Assembly (NCBI RefSeq): GCF_003258945.1
Contig: NZ_QLIX01000006.1
Span: 186,001 to 250,000, forward strand
Length of the DNA stretch: 64,000 nt
Origin: Roseicella frigidaeris
Lineage (GTDB): Bacteria > Pseudomonadota > Alphaproteobacteria > Acetobacterales > Acetobacteraceae
Reading direction: 5' to 3'
Below the pieces are notes generated by a model. The model was not told the DNA's origin. It did no database searches and saw nothing but the letters and a program-made list of their open reading frames with translations. The translations under genes were made by a program, and so were the position numbers. Each line of letters begins with the position of its first letter. Position 1 is the first letter of the stretch. Positions 16,817 through 25,639 of the stretch are shown here, piece after piece.

Positions 16817-16930
16817 GCGGCATGAATGGAACAGTCATGCCGTTGGCAGGAGCGCCCGGTGAAACCGTCGCTGCCCGTTGTCCTGTCGCGGCAGGTTGAG
16901 GGAACGCCCCGGGGTCCCCGCACCGCCGCG
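16817..16930. repeat. palindromic repeats, family A copy 3 (degenerate)
   Basis: Between the psiF-like gene and the 3' end of the MocR gene. Contains CGGCATGA...TCATGCCGTTGG (8-bp arms), matching the hairpin near 13726-13750. Further on, reading on the minus strand, it contains CCCCGGGG, CAACCTGCCG and AGGACAACGGG, a shortened version of the module at 13783-13862. It may double as a terminator. Confidence 0.5.
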
Positions 16931-16965
16931 ACGCGGTTTCGGGGGGCGTCCCGAGGGCGCCTCCG

Positions 16966-18399
16966 TCAGACCACCTCCGCGAACGGGGCCGGCGTCTCCT
17001 CCGTCAGCGCGTTTGCGACGACGCGCAGGGCGGCCCGCAGCCCCTCCTGGCCCGGCGCCGCGCCCAGCGACACGCGCACCCGGCCGGCCAGCGCCGGTTC
17101 CGCCGCGGCGCCGGCGGCGAAGGCGTCGCTCGGCACGACCGCCAGGCCGCCATGCCGGCGGAGATGGGCGGTGAAGTGAAGCCGGTCCCAGCGGGCCGGC
17201 AGCCGCAGCCACAGATGCAACCCCTCGGGATGCGCCTCGAACGAGCCGGGCGGCAGGATGGCGCGCGCGATCCGCTGCCGCGCCGCGCATTCCCGGCGGA
17301 TCGCCGCGAGGATCGCGCCCGCGGTGCCGTCCCCGATCCAGGCCGTCGTCAGCCCGCTCAGCAAGGGCGAGGCCATCAGCACGTTGGCGCGCAGCGCCCC
17401 CGCCAGCCTGGCCGCGCCGGCGGCGTCCGGCGCGACGAGATAGGCGATGCGCAGCGCCGGCGTCAGGACCTTCGACAGGGTTGCGATGTGGAAGGTGCGG
17501 TCCGGGGCGAGCGACCCGATGGCGGGCAGCGGCGTCGAGGGCAGCAGCCCGTAGGCGTCATCCTCCACGATGCTCAGCCCGTGGCGCCGGGCCAGCTCGG
17601 CGATGGCCTGCCGCCGCCCCGGCGGCAGGGTCGCGGTGGTCGGGTTCTGCACCGTCGGGATGCAGTAGAGCGCCCTGGCGCCGGTCTCCCGGCAGGCGGC
17701 CTCGAGGGCATCGGGGGACAGGCCCTCGCCATCGGCAGCGACACCCACGAGCCGCAGGCCGAGCGCGGCCGCGGCGCTGCGCAGCCCCGGATAGGTGAAG
17801 GCATCCGCCAGCAGGGTGTCGCCCGGCGCGGCCACGGCGCCGAGGACGGCCAGCAGGGCCGGCTGGGCGCCGGGGCAGACCAGGATGCGCGCCGGGTCCA
17901 CCGCGCCGAGCGTCGGGCGCAGCCAGGTCGCGCCCGCGGCGCGCTCCTCGGCCGAGCCGGCGCCGGTGCGGTAGGTCAGGAGGTCGGGCGCGTCGCCGCG
18001 CGCCAGCACGCCCGAGAGGCCGCGCTGCAGGAGGTCGGGCAGCGCCAGGCCGGCCGGGTGGGGCGGCATGTTCATGCCGAGATCCACGGGGCCGCCGCCC
18101 TCCTCGGCCCGGCTCGCCGCGACGGGCAGTCGGTGGCGGCGCACGAAGGTGCCACGCCCGATCGTCGCCTCCAGCAGGCCGCGCCGGCGGGCTTCGGCAT
18201 AGGCGCGGGTGATGGTGGTGAGGTCCAGGCCCAGGGCCTGGGCCAGGGCGCGATGGGTCGGCAGCCGCGCTCCGGGCCGCAGCGCGCCCGAGGCGATCGC
18301 CGCCGCGATGGCATCGGCGACGGCGCGGTAGAGCGGCCCGGTGGCGCCCGCGATGTCGGGCACCCAGCCGCTGTCCTGGCGCTCCGGTGGCGCAGTCAT
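16966..18399 (-). CDS. MocR/GntR-type regulator with aminotransferase domain
   Basis: A 477-residue transcription factor. Residues 1-90 form a GntR winged helix (LYRAVADAIAAAIASGALRP, LPTHRALAQALGLDLTTITRAY). The rest is a fold-type I aminotransferase domain with YCIPTVQNPTTATLP near 235, VEDDAYG near 272 and the PLP Lys in HIATLSKVLTPALRIAYL near 305. MocR proteins sense amino acids or B6 vitamers through PLP and bind direct-repeat operators. It is divergent from the DUF983 gene, and paired octamers 21 bp apart lie in the shared intergenic region. The target pathway is not evident. Confidence 0.88.
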   Translation of the reverse strand: MTAPPERQDSGWVPDIAGATGPLYRAVADAIAAAIASGALRPGARLPTHRALAQALGLDLTTITRAYAEARRRGLLEATIGRGTFVRRHRLPVAASRAEEGGGPVDLGMNMPPHPAGLALPDLLQRGLSGVLARGDAPDLLTYRTGAGSAEERAAGATWLRPTLGAVDPARILVCPGAQPALLAVLGAVAAPGDTLLADAFTYPGLRSAAAALGLRLVGVAADGEGLSPDALEAACRETGARALYCIPTVQNPTTATLPPGRRQAIAELARRHGLSIVEDDAYGLLPSTPLPAIGSLAPDRTFHIATLSKVLTPALRIAYLVAPDAAGAARLAGALRANVLMASPLLSGLTTAWIGDGTAGAILAAIRRECAARQRIARAILPPGSFEAHPEGLHLWLRLPARWDRLHFTAHLRRHGGLAVVPSDAFAAGAAAEPALAGRVRVSLGAAPGQEGLRAALRVVANALTEETPAPFAEVV

Positions 18400-18404
18400 C
18401 TTGC

Positions 18405-18476
18405 GTACAAGTCCTACAATCCATATATTGGGCGTGTTGCCCGTCGCATTGTATGTATATCTTCTGCCATTGTATG
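18405..18476. promoter_or_regulatory. candidate MocR operator: ATTGTATG direct repeats plus inverted TACAAT
   Basis: The 127-base divergent region holds an AT-rich island with two identical octamers ATTGTATG at 18448-18455 and 18469-18476. Their starts are exactly 21 bp apart (two helical turns). An inverted half-site, TACAAT, is at 18415-18420 and a related GTACAA at 18405-18410. Two same-face direct repeats plus one inverted site is the arrangement described for MocR/PdxR/GabR operators. Probably autoregulatory and controlling the DUF983 gene. Confidence 0.6.
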
Positions 18477-18526
18477 GCAAAGGCGCCAGGGGCACCCAGA
18501 TCAGGGGCACCCAGAGGAGACAGCCG

Positions 18527-18898
18527 ATGACCGAGACGTCCAGAATCGCCGTGGGTGTCCGCCGCGGCCTTGGCCTGCGCTGCCCGCATTGCGGCGAAGG
18601 CCGGCTGTTCTCGCGCTTCCTCAAGGTGCGGGAAAGGTGCGACGCCTGCGGGGCCGACAACACGATCTACCCCTCCGACGATGCGCCGCCCTATCTGACG
18701 CTCCTCCTCGTCGGGCACCTGATCCTTCCCTTCATGTTCTGGATGGACAAGGCGTGGGCGCCGGCGATGTGGGTGATGTTCGCGATCTGGCTGCCGCTGA
18801 TCGCCGTGCTCACCCTCGCTGTCCTGCCGGTCCTGAAGGGCGCCGTGGTCGGCTTCGCCTGGGCCACCGGCGTGACGCGCGAGACCGCCCGGCAATAG
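18527..18898 (+). CDS. DUF983 membrane protein
   Basis: A 123-residue protein with an N-terminal zinc-ribbon-like region (LRCPHCGEGRLFSRFLKV, then CDACGAD), giving two CxxC pairs. Two transmembrane helices follow: LTLLLVGHLILPFMFWMD near residue 63 and MFAIWLPLIAVLTLAVLPVL near 87. DUF983 proteins are common in alphaproteobacteria and have no established function. GAGGAGA precedes the ATG. The leader contains a 15-bp direct duplication (AGGGGCACCCAGA-type) just upstream of the ribosome-binding site. Divergent from the MocR regulator and possibly controlled by it. Confidence 0.85.
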   Translation: MTETSRIAVGVRRGLGLRCPHCGEGRLFSRFLKVRERCDACGADNTIYPSDDAPPYLTLLLVGHLILPFMFWMDKAWAPAMWVMFAIWLPLIAVLTLAVLPVLKGAVVGFAWATGVTRETARQ

Positions 18899-18964
18899 GC
18901 CCCGGGGCGCGCCCGCCCGGGACGGCCGCGCCGCGAGGCGCGGATCACGCGACCCGGCGGGCGG

Positions 18965-20923
18965 TCAGCGCCGCCCGCTGCCCTCGGTGCCCTGGCCGCC
19001 CCGGCCGCCCCGGGCCAGCCGCTCGCATTTGTCGTTCTCGCCGACGCCGAATTGGATGGTCGGCAGCAGGGCGAGCGGCGGGAAGACGATGCCGAGCCCG
19101 GTCGCCGCGCCGGCCCGCGCCGCGAGCTCGCCGACATCGGGCATGATGCCCGGCTCCTTGAAGGTGCCGGTGATCTTGATGCTGGTCGGCAGCGAGCCGA
19201 TGCTGAAATGCTTGCTGTCGGTGCGCAGCCAGAGATCGAGGATCTCCTTGCCCAGCCCGGCCATGCCGCCGCCCGTCACCAGGTTGGTGTCGGTGTCGAG
19301 CATCAGCGTGTCGACCGAGAGCGCGCCGCGGCGCAGGCTGACATCGCCGATCATGCACTCGATATCCGATTCGGCGGGGATGCCGAGGGCCGAGAGCAGC
19401 GCCCGGCCGAATTGCAGGCCGGAGAGATCGGTCAGGAGGGCGCTGACCTTGCCGCCGGTGCTCACCACCGTCAGCCCGCCATCGCCGTTGCCGAGCATCT
19501 CCGACATCGAGCGGCCGGTGGCGTCCAGCCGGCCCTTGCCGTTCAGGGTCCCGGCCCCGGTCGCGCCGGCCGCCTGCATCAGGCGCGAGATGTCCACCCG
19601 GCGCAGCTCGAAGGTCGCTTGCGCGCGCGGCATGCCGTTCTCCTGCGGGGTGACGGTGAGGTCGGTGCCGATCTCGCCGCGGCCGACGCGGAACTTGCCC
19701 GGCTGCAGCCGGATCACGCCGTCGACGATGTCGAGCTTGGCCTCCAGCCCGTCGAAGGGGATGCCCTTGCCGCGGATGCTGTCGGCGCGGTAGCGCACAT
19801 GCACATCGGCCATCTTCAGGTTCGGCACGCTGATCGGCGTGGTCGGGATCAGCCGCGGGCTGGCCTCCGCCTGGGCCAGGGCGCGCCGCTGCGCCGCGGT
19901 CTGCCCCGGCGTCCCCTCCCGGCCCGGCTGGGCGCCGATCAGCCCGCCGAGATCGGCGAGATCGACGCGCTTCGAGCGCAGGTCGGCGGTGAAGACGGTG
20001 GGGGTGCCGGTGCCGACGGTGAAGTCGCCGGCGAGGTCGCTGCTGCCGAGCGTGCCCTCGACATCGGTGAAGCGCGCGCGGCCCTCGGCATAGTCGAGCT
20101 GGCCGACGACGTGCAGCGGCGGCGTCGGGGCGATCGGCACGCCGATCAGCGGCCGCAGCAGCGCCATGTCCGGCGTGCGGATGTCGAGCCGCAGATTGGC
20201 GCCGGCGAGCTTCACCGGGTCCCGCACCGTCCCCTTCAGCGCCACCCGGGTCGGGCCGTTGGCGAGCTGCAGGTCGATCGGCCAGGGGCGGTTGGGGTCG
20301 CGCAGGTTCAGGATGGCGCCGCTGCGCAGCCGGGCCTCGATCGGCTGCGCCGCATAGGTGCCCTTGGCATCGGCGAGCAGCGCCGGATCGCCCTCCGCCG
20401 GCTCCTCGGTGCGGAAATCGACGTTGAAATCCGCCTTCAGCCCGGCGATGGCGGTGTGCACCTTGCCGCCGTTGATGCGGAGCGCGCCGATCTTCGGGCC
20501 GCCCTCGCCCGCCCCCTCGCCCGCCGGCCCCGAGGCGTTGAAGGCGTAGTTGGTGCTGCCATCGGGGCGGCCGAGGACCTCGACCTGCGGCTGGTCGAGG
20601 GTGACGGAGGGGATCACCACCTCGCCGCGCAGCAGCGGCGCGAAGGCGACGTCGATGCTGCCGCGCGGCAGCACGGCGAAGGGCGGGTCCTCCGGGAAGC
20701 CGGCCGGGTTGCCGACGCGCACCCCCTCGGCGGTGATGGTGATGGTGCGGCCGAGCCCGACATGCAGATGCTCGATCTTCACCGGCCGGCCGAGCTTGGC
20801 GCTCGCCTGCGCCTCGATGATCGGGATCAGCCAGTCCCAGCGGAACAGGGCGAGGAAGAGCGCGAGCGCCAGCAGGGGCAGCCCGACCCCCAAGCCCCAC
20901 CGCCATGCCCTGCGCGTCGCCAT
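18965..20923 (-). CDS. AsmA family protein
   Basis: A 652-residue envelope protein with a single N-terminal membrane helix (WGLGVGLPLLALALFLALFRW). The AsmA N-terminal domain follows: KLGRPVKIEHLHVGLGRTITITAEGVRVGNPAGF, read in segments near residues 40-75. A long beta-rich periplasmic region ends in an AsmA_2-like domain (GKGRLDATGRSMSEMLGNGDG near 475, LRTDSKHFSIGSLPTSIKITGTF near 580). AsmA-like proteins form bridges for phospholipid transport to the outer membrane. It is a single-gene unit. Upstream lie repeated gtcatggccag units and no clear promoter. Confidence 0.88.
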   Translation of the reverse strand: MATRRAWRWGLGVGLPLLALALFLALFRWDWLIPIIEAQASAKLGRPVKIEHLHVGLGRTITITAEGVRVGNPAGFPEDPPFAVLPRGSIDVAFAPLLRGEVVIPSVTLDQPQVEVLGRPDGSTNYAFNASGPAGEGAGEGGPKIGALRINGGKVHTAIAGLKADFNVDFRTEEPAEGDPALLADAKGTYAAQPIEARLRSGAILNLRDPNRPWPIDLQLANGPTRVALKGTVRDPVKLAGANLRLDIRTPDMALLRPLIGVPIAPTPPLHVVGQLDYAEGRARFTDVEGTLGSSDLAGDFTVGTGTPTVFTADLRSKRVDLADLGGLIGAQPGREGTPGQTAAQRRALAQAEASPRLIPTTPISVPNLKMADVHVRYRADSIRGKGIPFDGLEAKLDIVDGVIRLQPGKFRVGRGEIGTDLTVTPQENGMPRAQATFELRRVDISRLMQAAGATGAGTLNGKGRLDATGRSMSEMLGNGDGGLTVVSTGGKVSALLTDLSGLQFGRALLSALGIPAESDIECMIGDVSLRRGALSVDTLMLDTDTNLVTGGGMAGLGKEILDLWLRTDSKHFSIGSLPTSIKITGTFKEPGIMPDVGELAARAGAATGLGIVFPPLALLPTIQFGVGENDKCERLARGGRGGQGTEGSGRR

Positions 20924-21197
20924 GGATGCGTGCCCCGTCCTGTCATGGCCAGATCCGTCAGGGCCAGGCCCCGTCATGGCCAGAGCGCAACAGGCGGTTA
21001 CGAGTTCACCCGGGATGCAACCGGATCGGTCGGCTTGACGTCGCCGCGGATTCTTGATGTCCTGCGCCGCTGGCTCGGTCGGAGCCTCCCTGTCCGCGGA
21101 AAGGGCTGCGCCCACGACCAACGGTAGAGCGGCCTGCTTTTCCTCTCCACCCTTTCCTGTCTGGCCGGCGGACGCAGACGCGAGGAAGGGGCATGCC

Positions 21198-22481
21198 TTG
21201 GCCGATCCGTCCGAACCCGCGGCGCTGCGCGCGGCCTCGCCGTTCCGGCTGACTCTCGAACAGCAACGCAAGCGCGCCAAGGAATTGCTCGCCGCCCTGC
21301 GCGCGGGCGAGCCGGCGGCGCTGCAACGCCTCCGCAGCCGGCATCCGCGCGGCGCGGCGGCGGCGCCGCGTCTCGCCGAGGCGCAGCTCGTCATCGCCCG
21401 CGAGCTCGGCCTGCCGAGCTGGCCGTGGCTGGCGGCACATGTCGCCGCGCTGGAGGACAGCCGCGCCCGCATCCGGCAGGGCGCGCCGCCGCCGGATGGC
21501 GCGGTGCCGACGCTGCATCTCCGCTGCGGCTGCGACATCGCGCCGGGGCTGCGCGAGGCCGGCTTCGTCGGCGCGTTCCTGGAATATGCCGATCCCCTCT
21601 GCCAGGGGCCGGTGCTGCCCGGCGCCGACTGGCTCGAGGCCCGCATCGATTTCCTGCACCAGAGCTACAGCGCCGGCACCGGCCTCGACCAGGCGGCGAT
21701 CGCGGCGCGGCGGCAGCGGGAGGAGGCGGCGCTGCTCGCCGCCGCCGATCATCCGCGCGTCGTGCTCTGGTTCGAGCAGGACAGCTACGACCAGCTCCTC
21801 CTCGCCCGCTGCCTCGCCGCCTTCGCCGAACGCCCGCCGGCGCGGCTGGAGCTGATCTCGCCGGGCCACTACCCGGGCGGCACGCGCTTCATCGGCCTCG
21901 GGCAATTGCCGCCGGAGGCGCTGCGCCTGCTCTGGGCGGAGCGCGTGCCGGTTTCGGCGGCGATGCTGGCGCTGGGCCAGGCGGCCTGGGCGGCGCTGCG
22001 GGCGCCCGATCCCCGGCCGCTGGCCGCGCTCGCCGCCGGCACGCCGGACCTGCCGCAGCTCGGCCGGGCGCTGCGGCGGCATTGCCAGGAACTCCCCTGG
22101 GCCGGCGACGGGCTCGGCCTGAGCGAGCGGCTGATCCTGCAGCTCCTGGCCGAGGCGCCGCGCAGCGCCGGCGCCGTGTTCCACGCCCTGATGATGGAGC
22201 GCGAGCCGCTGCCCTGGATGACCGACCTCATCGGGCAGGCGGTGATCGAGGGGCTGCGGCGCGGCGGCACGCCGCTGCTCGCCGGCCGCTTCGAGGGGGC
22301 GGACCGGCACTGGCCGCGCGAGCATCTCAGCCTCACCCCGGAAGGCCGGGCGGTGCTGGCGGGCGGGCGGGACCGGATGGCCCTCGGCCCGACGCCGCGC
22401 TGGGTCGGCGGCGTGCGCATCCCCGGCGCGGCGCCCTGCTGGCGCTGGGACGAGCAGGCCGGCGGCGTGGCCTGGGGCTAG
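21198..22481 (+). CDS. DUF1835 domain-containing protein
   Basis: A 427-residue protein whose central part matches DUF1835: LHLRCGCDIAPGLREAGF near residue 104, WFEQDSYDQLLLARCLAAF near 195 and ELISPGHYPGGTRFIGLGQL near 218. An N-terminal helical region (TLEQQRKRAKELLAAL) resembles short degenerate ankyrin-like or packing repeats found in some members. The C-terminal LTPEGRAVLAG is typical of DUF3658-like endings. Function is unknown. I chose a TTG start because GAGGAAGG lies eight bases before it. An in-frame ATG far upstream gives an N-terminus without family similarity. Confidence 0.75.
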   Translation: MADPSEPAALRAASPFRLTLEQQRKRAKELLAALRAGEPAALQRLRSRHPRGAAAAPRLAEAQLVIARELGLPSWPWLAAHVAALEDSRARIRQGAPPPDGAVPTLHLRCGCDIAPGLREAGFVGAFLEYADPLCQGPVLPGADWLEARIDFLHQSYSAGTGLDQAAIAARRQREEAALLAAADHPRVVLWFEQDSYDQLLLARCLAAFAERPPARLELISPGHYPGGTRFIGLGQLPPEALRLLWAERVPVSAAMLALGQAAWAALRAPDPRPLAALAAGTPDLPQLGRALRRHCQELPWAGDGLGLSERLILQLLAEAPRSAGAVFHALMMEREPLPWMTDLIGQAVIEGLRRGGTPLLAGRFEGADRHWPREHLSLTPEGRAVLAGGRDRMALGPTPRWVGGVRIPGAAPCWRWDEQAGGVAWG

Positions 22482-22557
22482 AGCGTGATCGCGTGAGGCG
22501 GAGTCACCGAAAGCGTGACTCACGCCATCAAACAATTGCCTAGACTACGATCCGCTC
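22481..22557. repeat. dispersed palindromic repeat, family C, copy 1
   Basis: Begins at the stop of the DUF1835 gene. It contains GAGCGTGATCGCGTGAGGCGG, then GCGTGACTCACGCCATCAAACAA, giving interrupted inverted repeats (GTGA/TCAC). The same order of blocks, GAGCGTGATCGC-TGAGG-GGA...ATCACGC-ACC/ATCAAACAA, occurs inverted at about 56755-56842. It lies between convergent genes and may act as a transcription end. Confidence 0.55.
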
Positions 22558-24844
22558 AGAACTGCTGCCGCAGCGTGGCGATGACGCTGCGGCCGAAGCC
22601 GTACCAGCACCAGGAATAGGTGTTGCAGGTCGAGACGTAGCGCGTGTCGAAGAGGTTGGTGACGTTGAGCTGGAGCTGGGTGTCGCGCAGGCCCGGGATG
22701 ACCTGGCCGAGGTCGTAGCGCGCCATCAGGTCGACCAGCGTGTAGTCCGGCACGCGCAGGGTGTTCGCGGTGTCGCCCCAGCTCGCGCCGACATAGCGGA
22801 TGCCGCCGCCGAGGGCGAGGCCATGCAGCCGCGCCTCCGGCTGGAAGCGGTAGCTGGCCCAGGCCGAGGCCAGCCAGTTCGGCACCCCGACCGGCGTCTT
22901 GCCCTTCTCCGGGATGCCGGTGACGACCGTGGTGCCGGCGAGGCCGCGGTTGATCGAGACGGTGGAGTTGCTGCCCGTCACCTCGTTGTCGAGATAGGAG
23001 AAGGAGGCGGCCAGATCGAGGCCCGCCGCCAGGCTGGTCTTGGCCTCGACCTCGATGCCGCGGGAGCGCACCTCGCCGGTCTGCACCGAGTAGTTGAGGT
23101 TGGCGGTGTCGGCCGTCAGCACGTTCTGCCGCCGCAGGTCGTAGAGCGCGGCCGAGAACAGCGCGTTGGTGCCGGGCGGCTGGTAGCGCAGGCCGATCTC
23201 GTGCTGCTGGCCGGTGGTGGGCTCGAAGGGGCCGCCGCCGCGCGCCGGCGCGAAGGTGCCGGCCTGCGGCTCGAAGCTCTCGGCATAGGAGTAATAGGGC
23301 GCGAAGCCGCTGTCGAAGAGGTAGACGATGCCGACGCGGCCGGTGAAGGCGCCGGCATCCTGGTCGGTGCTGGTGCGGGCGCCGGTGGCGAAGGTGAGGT
23401 TGCGGGTATTGGCGTTGTACCAGTCGTAGCGGCCGCCGAGCTGGAGCGCGACGCGGCCGATCCGGATCTGGTCCTGGGCGTAGAGGCCGAGGCTGTCCTG
23501 CACCTGGCGCGACCAGGTCTGGTAGGTGAGCGGGCCGATCCTGGCGGTGCCGAAGGAGGGCGCGAAGAGGTCGTAGCTCGGCGCCAGCGCGGCGCTGCTG
23601 GAGGAGCCGCTGAAGGTGCGGTTGCGGTTGGTGTAGTAGTCGATGCCGGTGAGCAGCGTGTGGCGCAGCGGCCCGGTCTCGAAGCGCGACTGCAGCTGGG
23701 TGTCGAGCGTCAGCGTGTCGTGGTCGACATCCGTGCCGGTGATGCCGCGCTGCATGGTGCGGTAGTCGCGGCCGAGGGTCAGCCCCTGGGTGCCGTAGAG
23801 CTGGCGGTAATAGCCGTCGCTATGCGCGTAGCGCAGGTTCTGGCGCAGGGTGAAGGTGTCGTCGAAGCGGTGCTCGGCGAGGTAGCCGAGCTGCCATTGC
23901 GTGCGGTCGAGCCGGTCGAAATTCGGGTCGCCGTCCCAGCGCTCGCGCGGGATGCGGCCATTCGGGTTGCCGAGCACCGAGCCATAGGCTGGGACGGAGC
24001 CATAGGCGCCGCCCCAGGGGTCGCGCTGGTAGAGGCCGAGCAGGGTGATGCTGGTGTGGCCGGTGGGGCGCAGCGTCAGCGAGGGGGCGATGAAGTAGCG
24101 CTCCTCCTCCACCCGCTCGATCTGGGTGTCGGAGCGGTAATAGGAGCCGACGACGCGGCCGAGCACGGTGCGGTCGGCGTTGAGCGCGCCGCTGAGGTCG
24201 AGGCCGGCGCGGAAGGTGCCGTAGCTGCCGCCCTGCAGCAGCAGCTCGCGGTAGGGCTCGGCGGTCGGGCGCTTGCTGACCAGGTTGACGAGGCCGCCCG
24301 GCGAGGACTGGCCATAGACCACCGAGGGCGGGCCGCGCAGCACGTCCACCCGCTCGAGCCGGTAGAAATCGACGCTCGGATTGGCGTCGCGGCCGCCGAA
24401 TTGCCGCATGCCGTCGAGGAAGGTCGGCACGCTGAAGCCGCGCATGCTGAACTGGTCGAGCCGCAGCGCGATGGCGCCGCGGGTGTCGGCGGCGATGCCG
24501 GGCGTGTAGCGCAGGATGCCGTTCAGGTTCTGCGCCGCCTGCGCCTCGATCTGGTCGCGGGTGACGACGGAGAGGGATTGCGGCGTCTCCAGCAGCGGCG
24601 TGTCGGTCTTGGTGGCGGTCGAGCTGACCTCGGCGACATAGCCGCGCACCGGGCTGTGGCCCTGCAGCGCGCCGGCATTCACGTTCACCTCGGGGAGCGC
24701 CACGGTCCCCCTCGCCGCCTCGCGGTCGCCGCCCTCCTGGGCGAGCAGGCCGGTCGGCAGGCCGAGCGCCAGGATGGCTGGCAACAGGGTTGGCATCAGG
24801 GCACGGGCCCGGCGGGAGCGAGGATGGACAGGGACCCGGTGCAC
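22556..24844 (-). CDS. TonB-dependent siderophore receptor
   Basis: A 762-residue outer-membrane receptor of the FhuA/FpvA type. It has a signal peptide ending LPTGLLAQ near residue 35, then a plug domain with ETPQSLSVVTRDQIEAQ near 85, GFSVPTFLDGMRQF near 135 and RLERVDVLRGPPSVVYGQSSPGG near 161. A beta-barrel follows, closing with a terminal Phe (SVIATLRQQF). It would import a ferric siderophore, likely hydroxamate-like, with TonB energy. The start is a GTG preceded by GGAGG at eight bases. The upstream region is AT-richer. No TonB, periplasmic binding protein or biosynthesis gene is adjacent. Confidence 0.92.
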   Translation of the reverse strand: MHRVPVHPRSRRARALMPTLLPAILALGLPTGLLAQEGGDREAARGTVALPEVNVNAGALQGHSPVRGYVAEVSSTATKTDTPLLETPQSLSVVTRDQIEAQAAQNLNGILRYTPGIAADTRGAIALRLDQFSMRGFSVPTFLDGMRQFGGRDANPSVDFYRLERVDVLRGPPSVVYGQSSPGGLVNLVSKRPTAEPYRELLLQGGSYGTFRAGLDLSGALNADRTVLGRVVGSYYRSDTQIERVEEERYFIAPSLTLRPTGHTSITLLGLYQRDPWGGAYGSVPAYGSVLGNPNGRIPRERWDGDPNFDRLDRTQWQLGYLAEHRFDDTFTLRQNLRYAHSDGYYRQLYGTQGLTLGRDYRTMQRGITGTDVDHDTLTLDTQLQSRFETGPLRHTLLTGIDYYTNRNRTFSGSSSSAALAPSYDLFAPSFGTARIGPLTYQTWSRQVQDSLGLYAQDQIRIGRVALQLGGRYDWYNANTRNLTFATGARTSTDQDAGAFTGRVGIVYLFDSGFAPYYSYAESFEPQAGTFAPARGGGPFEPTTGQQHEIGLRYQPPGTNALFSAALYDLRRQNVLTADTANLNYSVQTGEVRSRGIEVEAKTSLAAGLDLAASFSYLDNEVTGSNSTVSINRGLAGTTVVTGIPEKGKTPVGVPNWLASAWASYRFQPEARLHGLALGGGIRYVGASWGDTANTLRVPDYTLVDLMARYDLGQVIPGLRDTQLQLNVTNLFDTRYVSTCNTYSWCWYGFGRSVIATLRQQF

Positions 24845-25045
24845 GGCGACGCCTCCAGAAGTATATCCGGAAAGTTACCGAGACGTCATTACAAGTGCAA
24901 TTGGGTCGCATTCGCATATCTGTGGGAAACCCATGGCCGGGATGCGTGGCGCGGCCCGCCCGGGAGCGGCGGGCGGGCCGGCCCAGGATGTCCCGATCCT
25001 ATCCCTCCCCTTGCCCCCTCCCCTCGCCTCCTCCTGGCGCGGCCC

Positions 25046-25639
25046 TCAGGCGGCGCGCGGCCGCCCGCGCCGGCCGAGGCCCTGCAGCCGCGCCAGCCCG
25101 GCGAGGCGGCGGTCGAGGAATTGCAGGGCGCCGGCGAGGCCGGGGTCGTCGTCGCGCAGCCACCAGGCGATGGTGGCGGCATAGATCGCGGCGAGCGTGG
25201 CGCGGCGCGTGTACCAGGAGAAATCCGCCGAGACATCGCCCGCGGCGTGCCACAGGGAATCCGCCGCCGCCCCGGCCGCGGCGGCGGCGCAGCCGGCGTT
25301 CCAGGGCAGGGCGAGCAGGCTGGCCGCCCGCCGTAGCGCCTGCTTGTGCGGCGCCAGGGCCGCGAGGCGCAGCTCCACCACCCGCCGGATGCGGGCCGGG
25401 ACGCGCAGGCCGGCCACCCCCTCGGCGGCGGCGGCCGCCTCCGTCTCCCGGTTCACCAGGTCGAACCAGGCCAGCACGGCCCCGACGGCACCGCGCGGGA
25501 AATGGCTGGGGGCGAGCGCCGGATCCTCGCCGATCGCCGCCAGCCCGGCCCGCAGCGTGCCCTGGTTCCAGCCCTCGCGCGCGGCCAGGGGCAGCATCGC
25601 CCGCACCGCCCGGTCGCGGATGTCGCTGCGCTCGATCAC
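25046..25639 (-). CDS. COQ9 family protein
   Basis: A 197-residue COQ9-like protein (IERSDIRDRAVRAMLPLAAREGW, then TRRATLAAIYAATIAWWLRDDDP near residue 150), ending in an amphipathic LQFLDRRLAGLARLQGLG segment. COQ9 is a TetR-fold lipid-binding protein that presents ubiquinone precursors to the COQ7-type hydroxylase at the membrane. Bacterial versions are largely alphaproteobacterial. The start is a GTG overlapping the stop of the deformylase gene (GTGA). The pairing with def looks like operon convenience rather than shared function. Confidence 0.85.
   Translation of the reverse strand: MIERSDIRDRAVRAMLPLAAREGWNQGTLRAGLAAIGEDPALAPSHFPRGAVGAVLAWFDLVNRETEAAAAAEGVAGLRVPARIRRVVELRLAALAPHKQALRRAASLLALPWNAGCAAAAAGAAADSLWHAAGDVSADFSWYTRRATLAAIYAATIAWWLRDDDPGLAGALQFLDRRLAGLARLQGLGRRGRPRAA

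Noticed and set aside
24885-24925. Fur-type operator upstream of the siderophore receptor
   Set aside because: tgcaattgggtcgcattcgca is only a loose interrupted dyad and does not fit a known iron-box consensus well enough.
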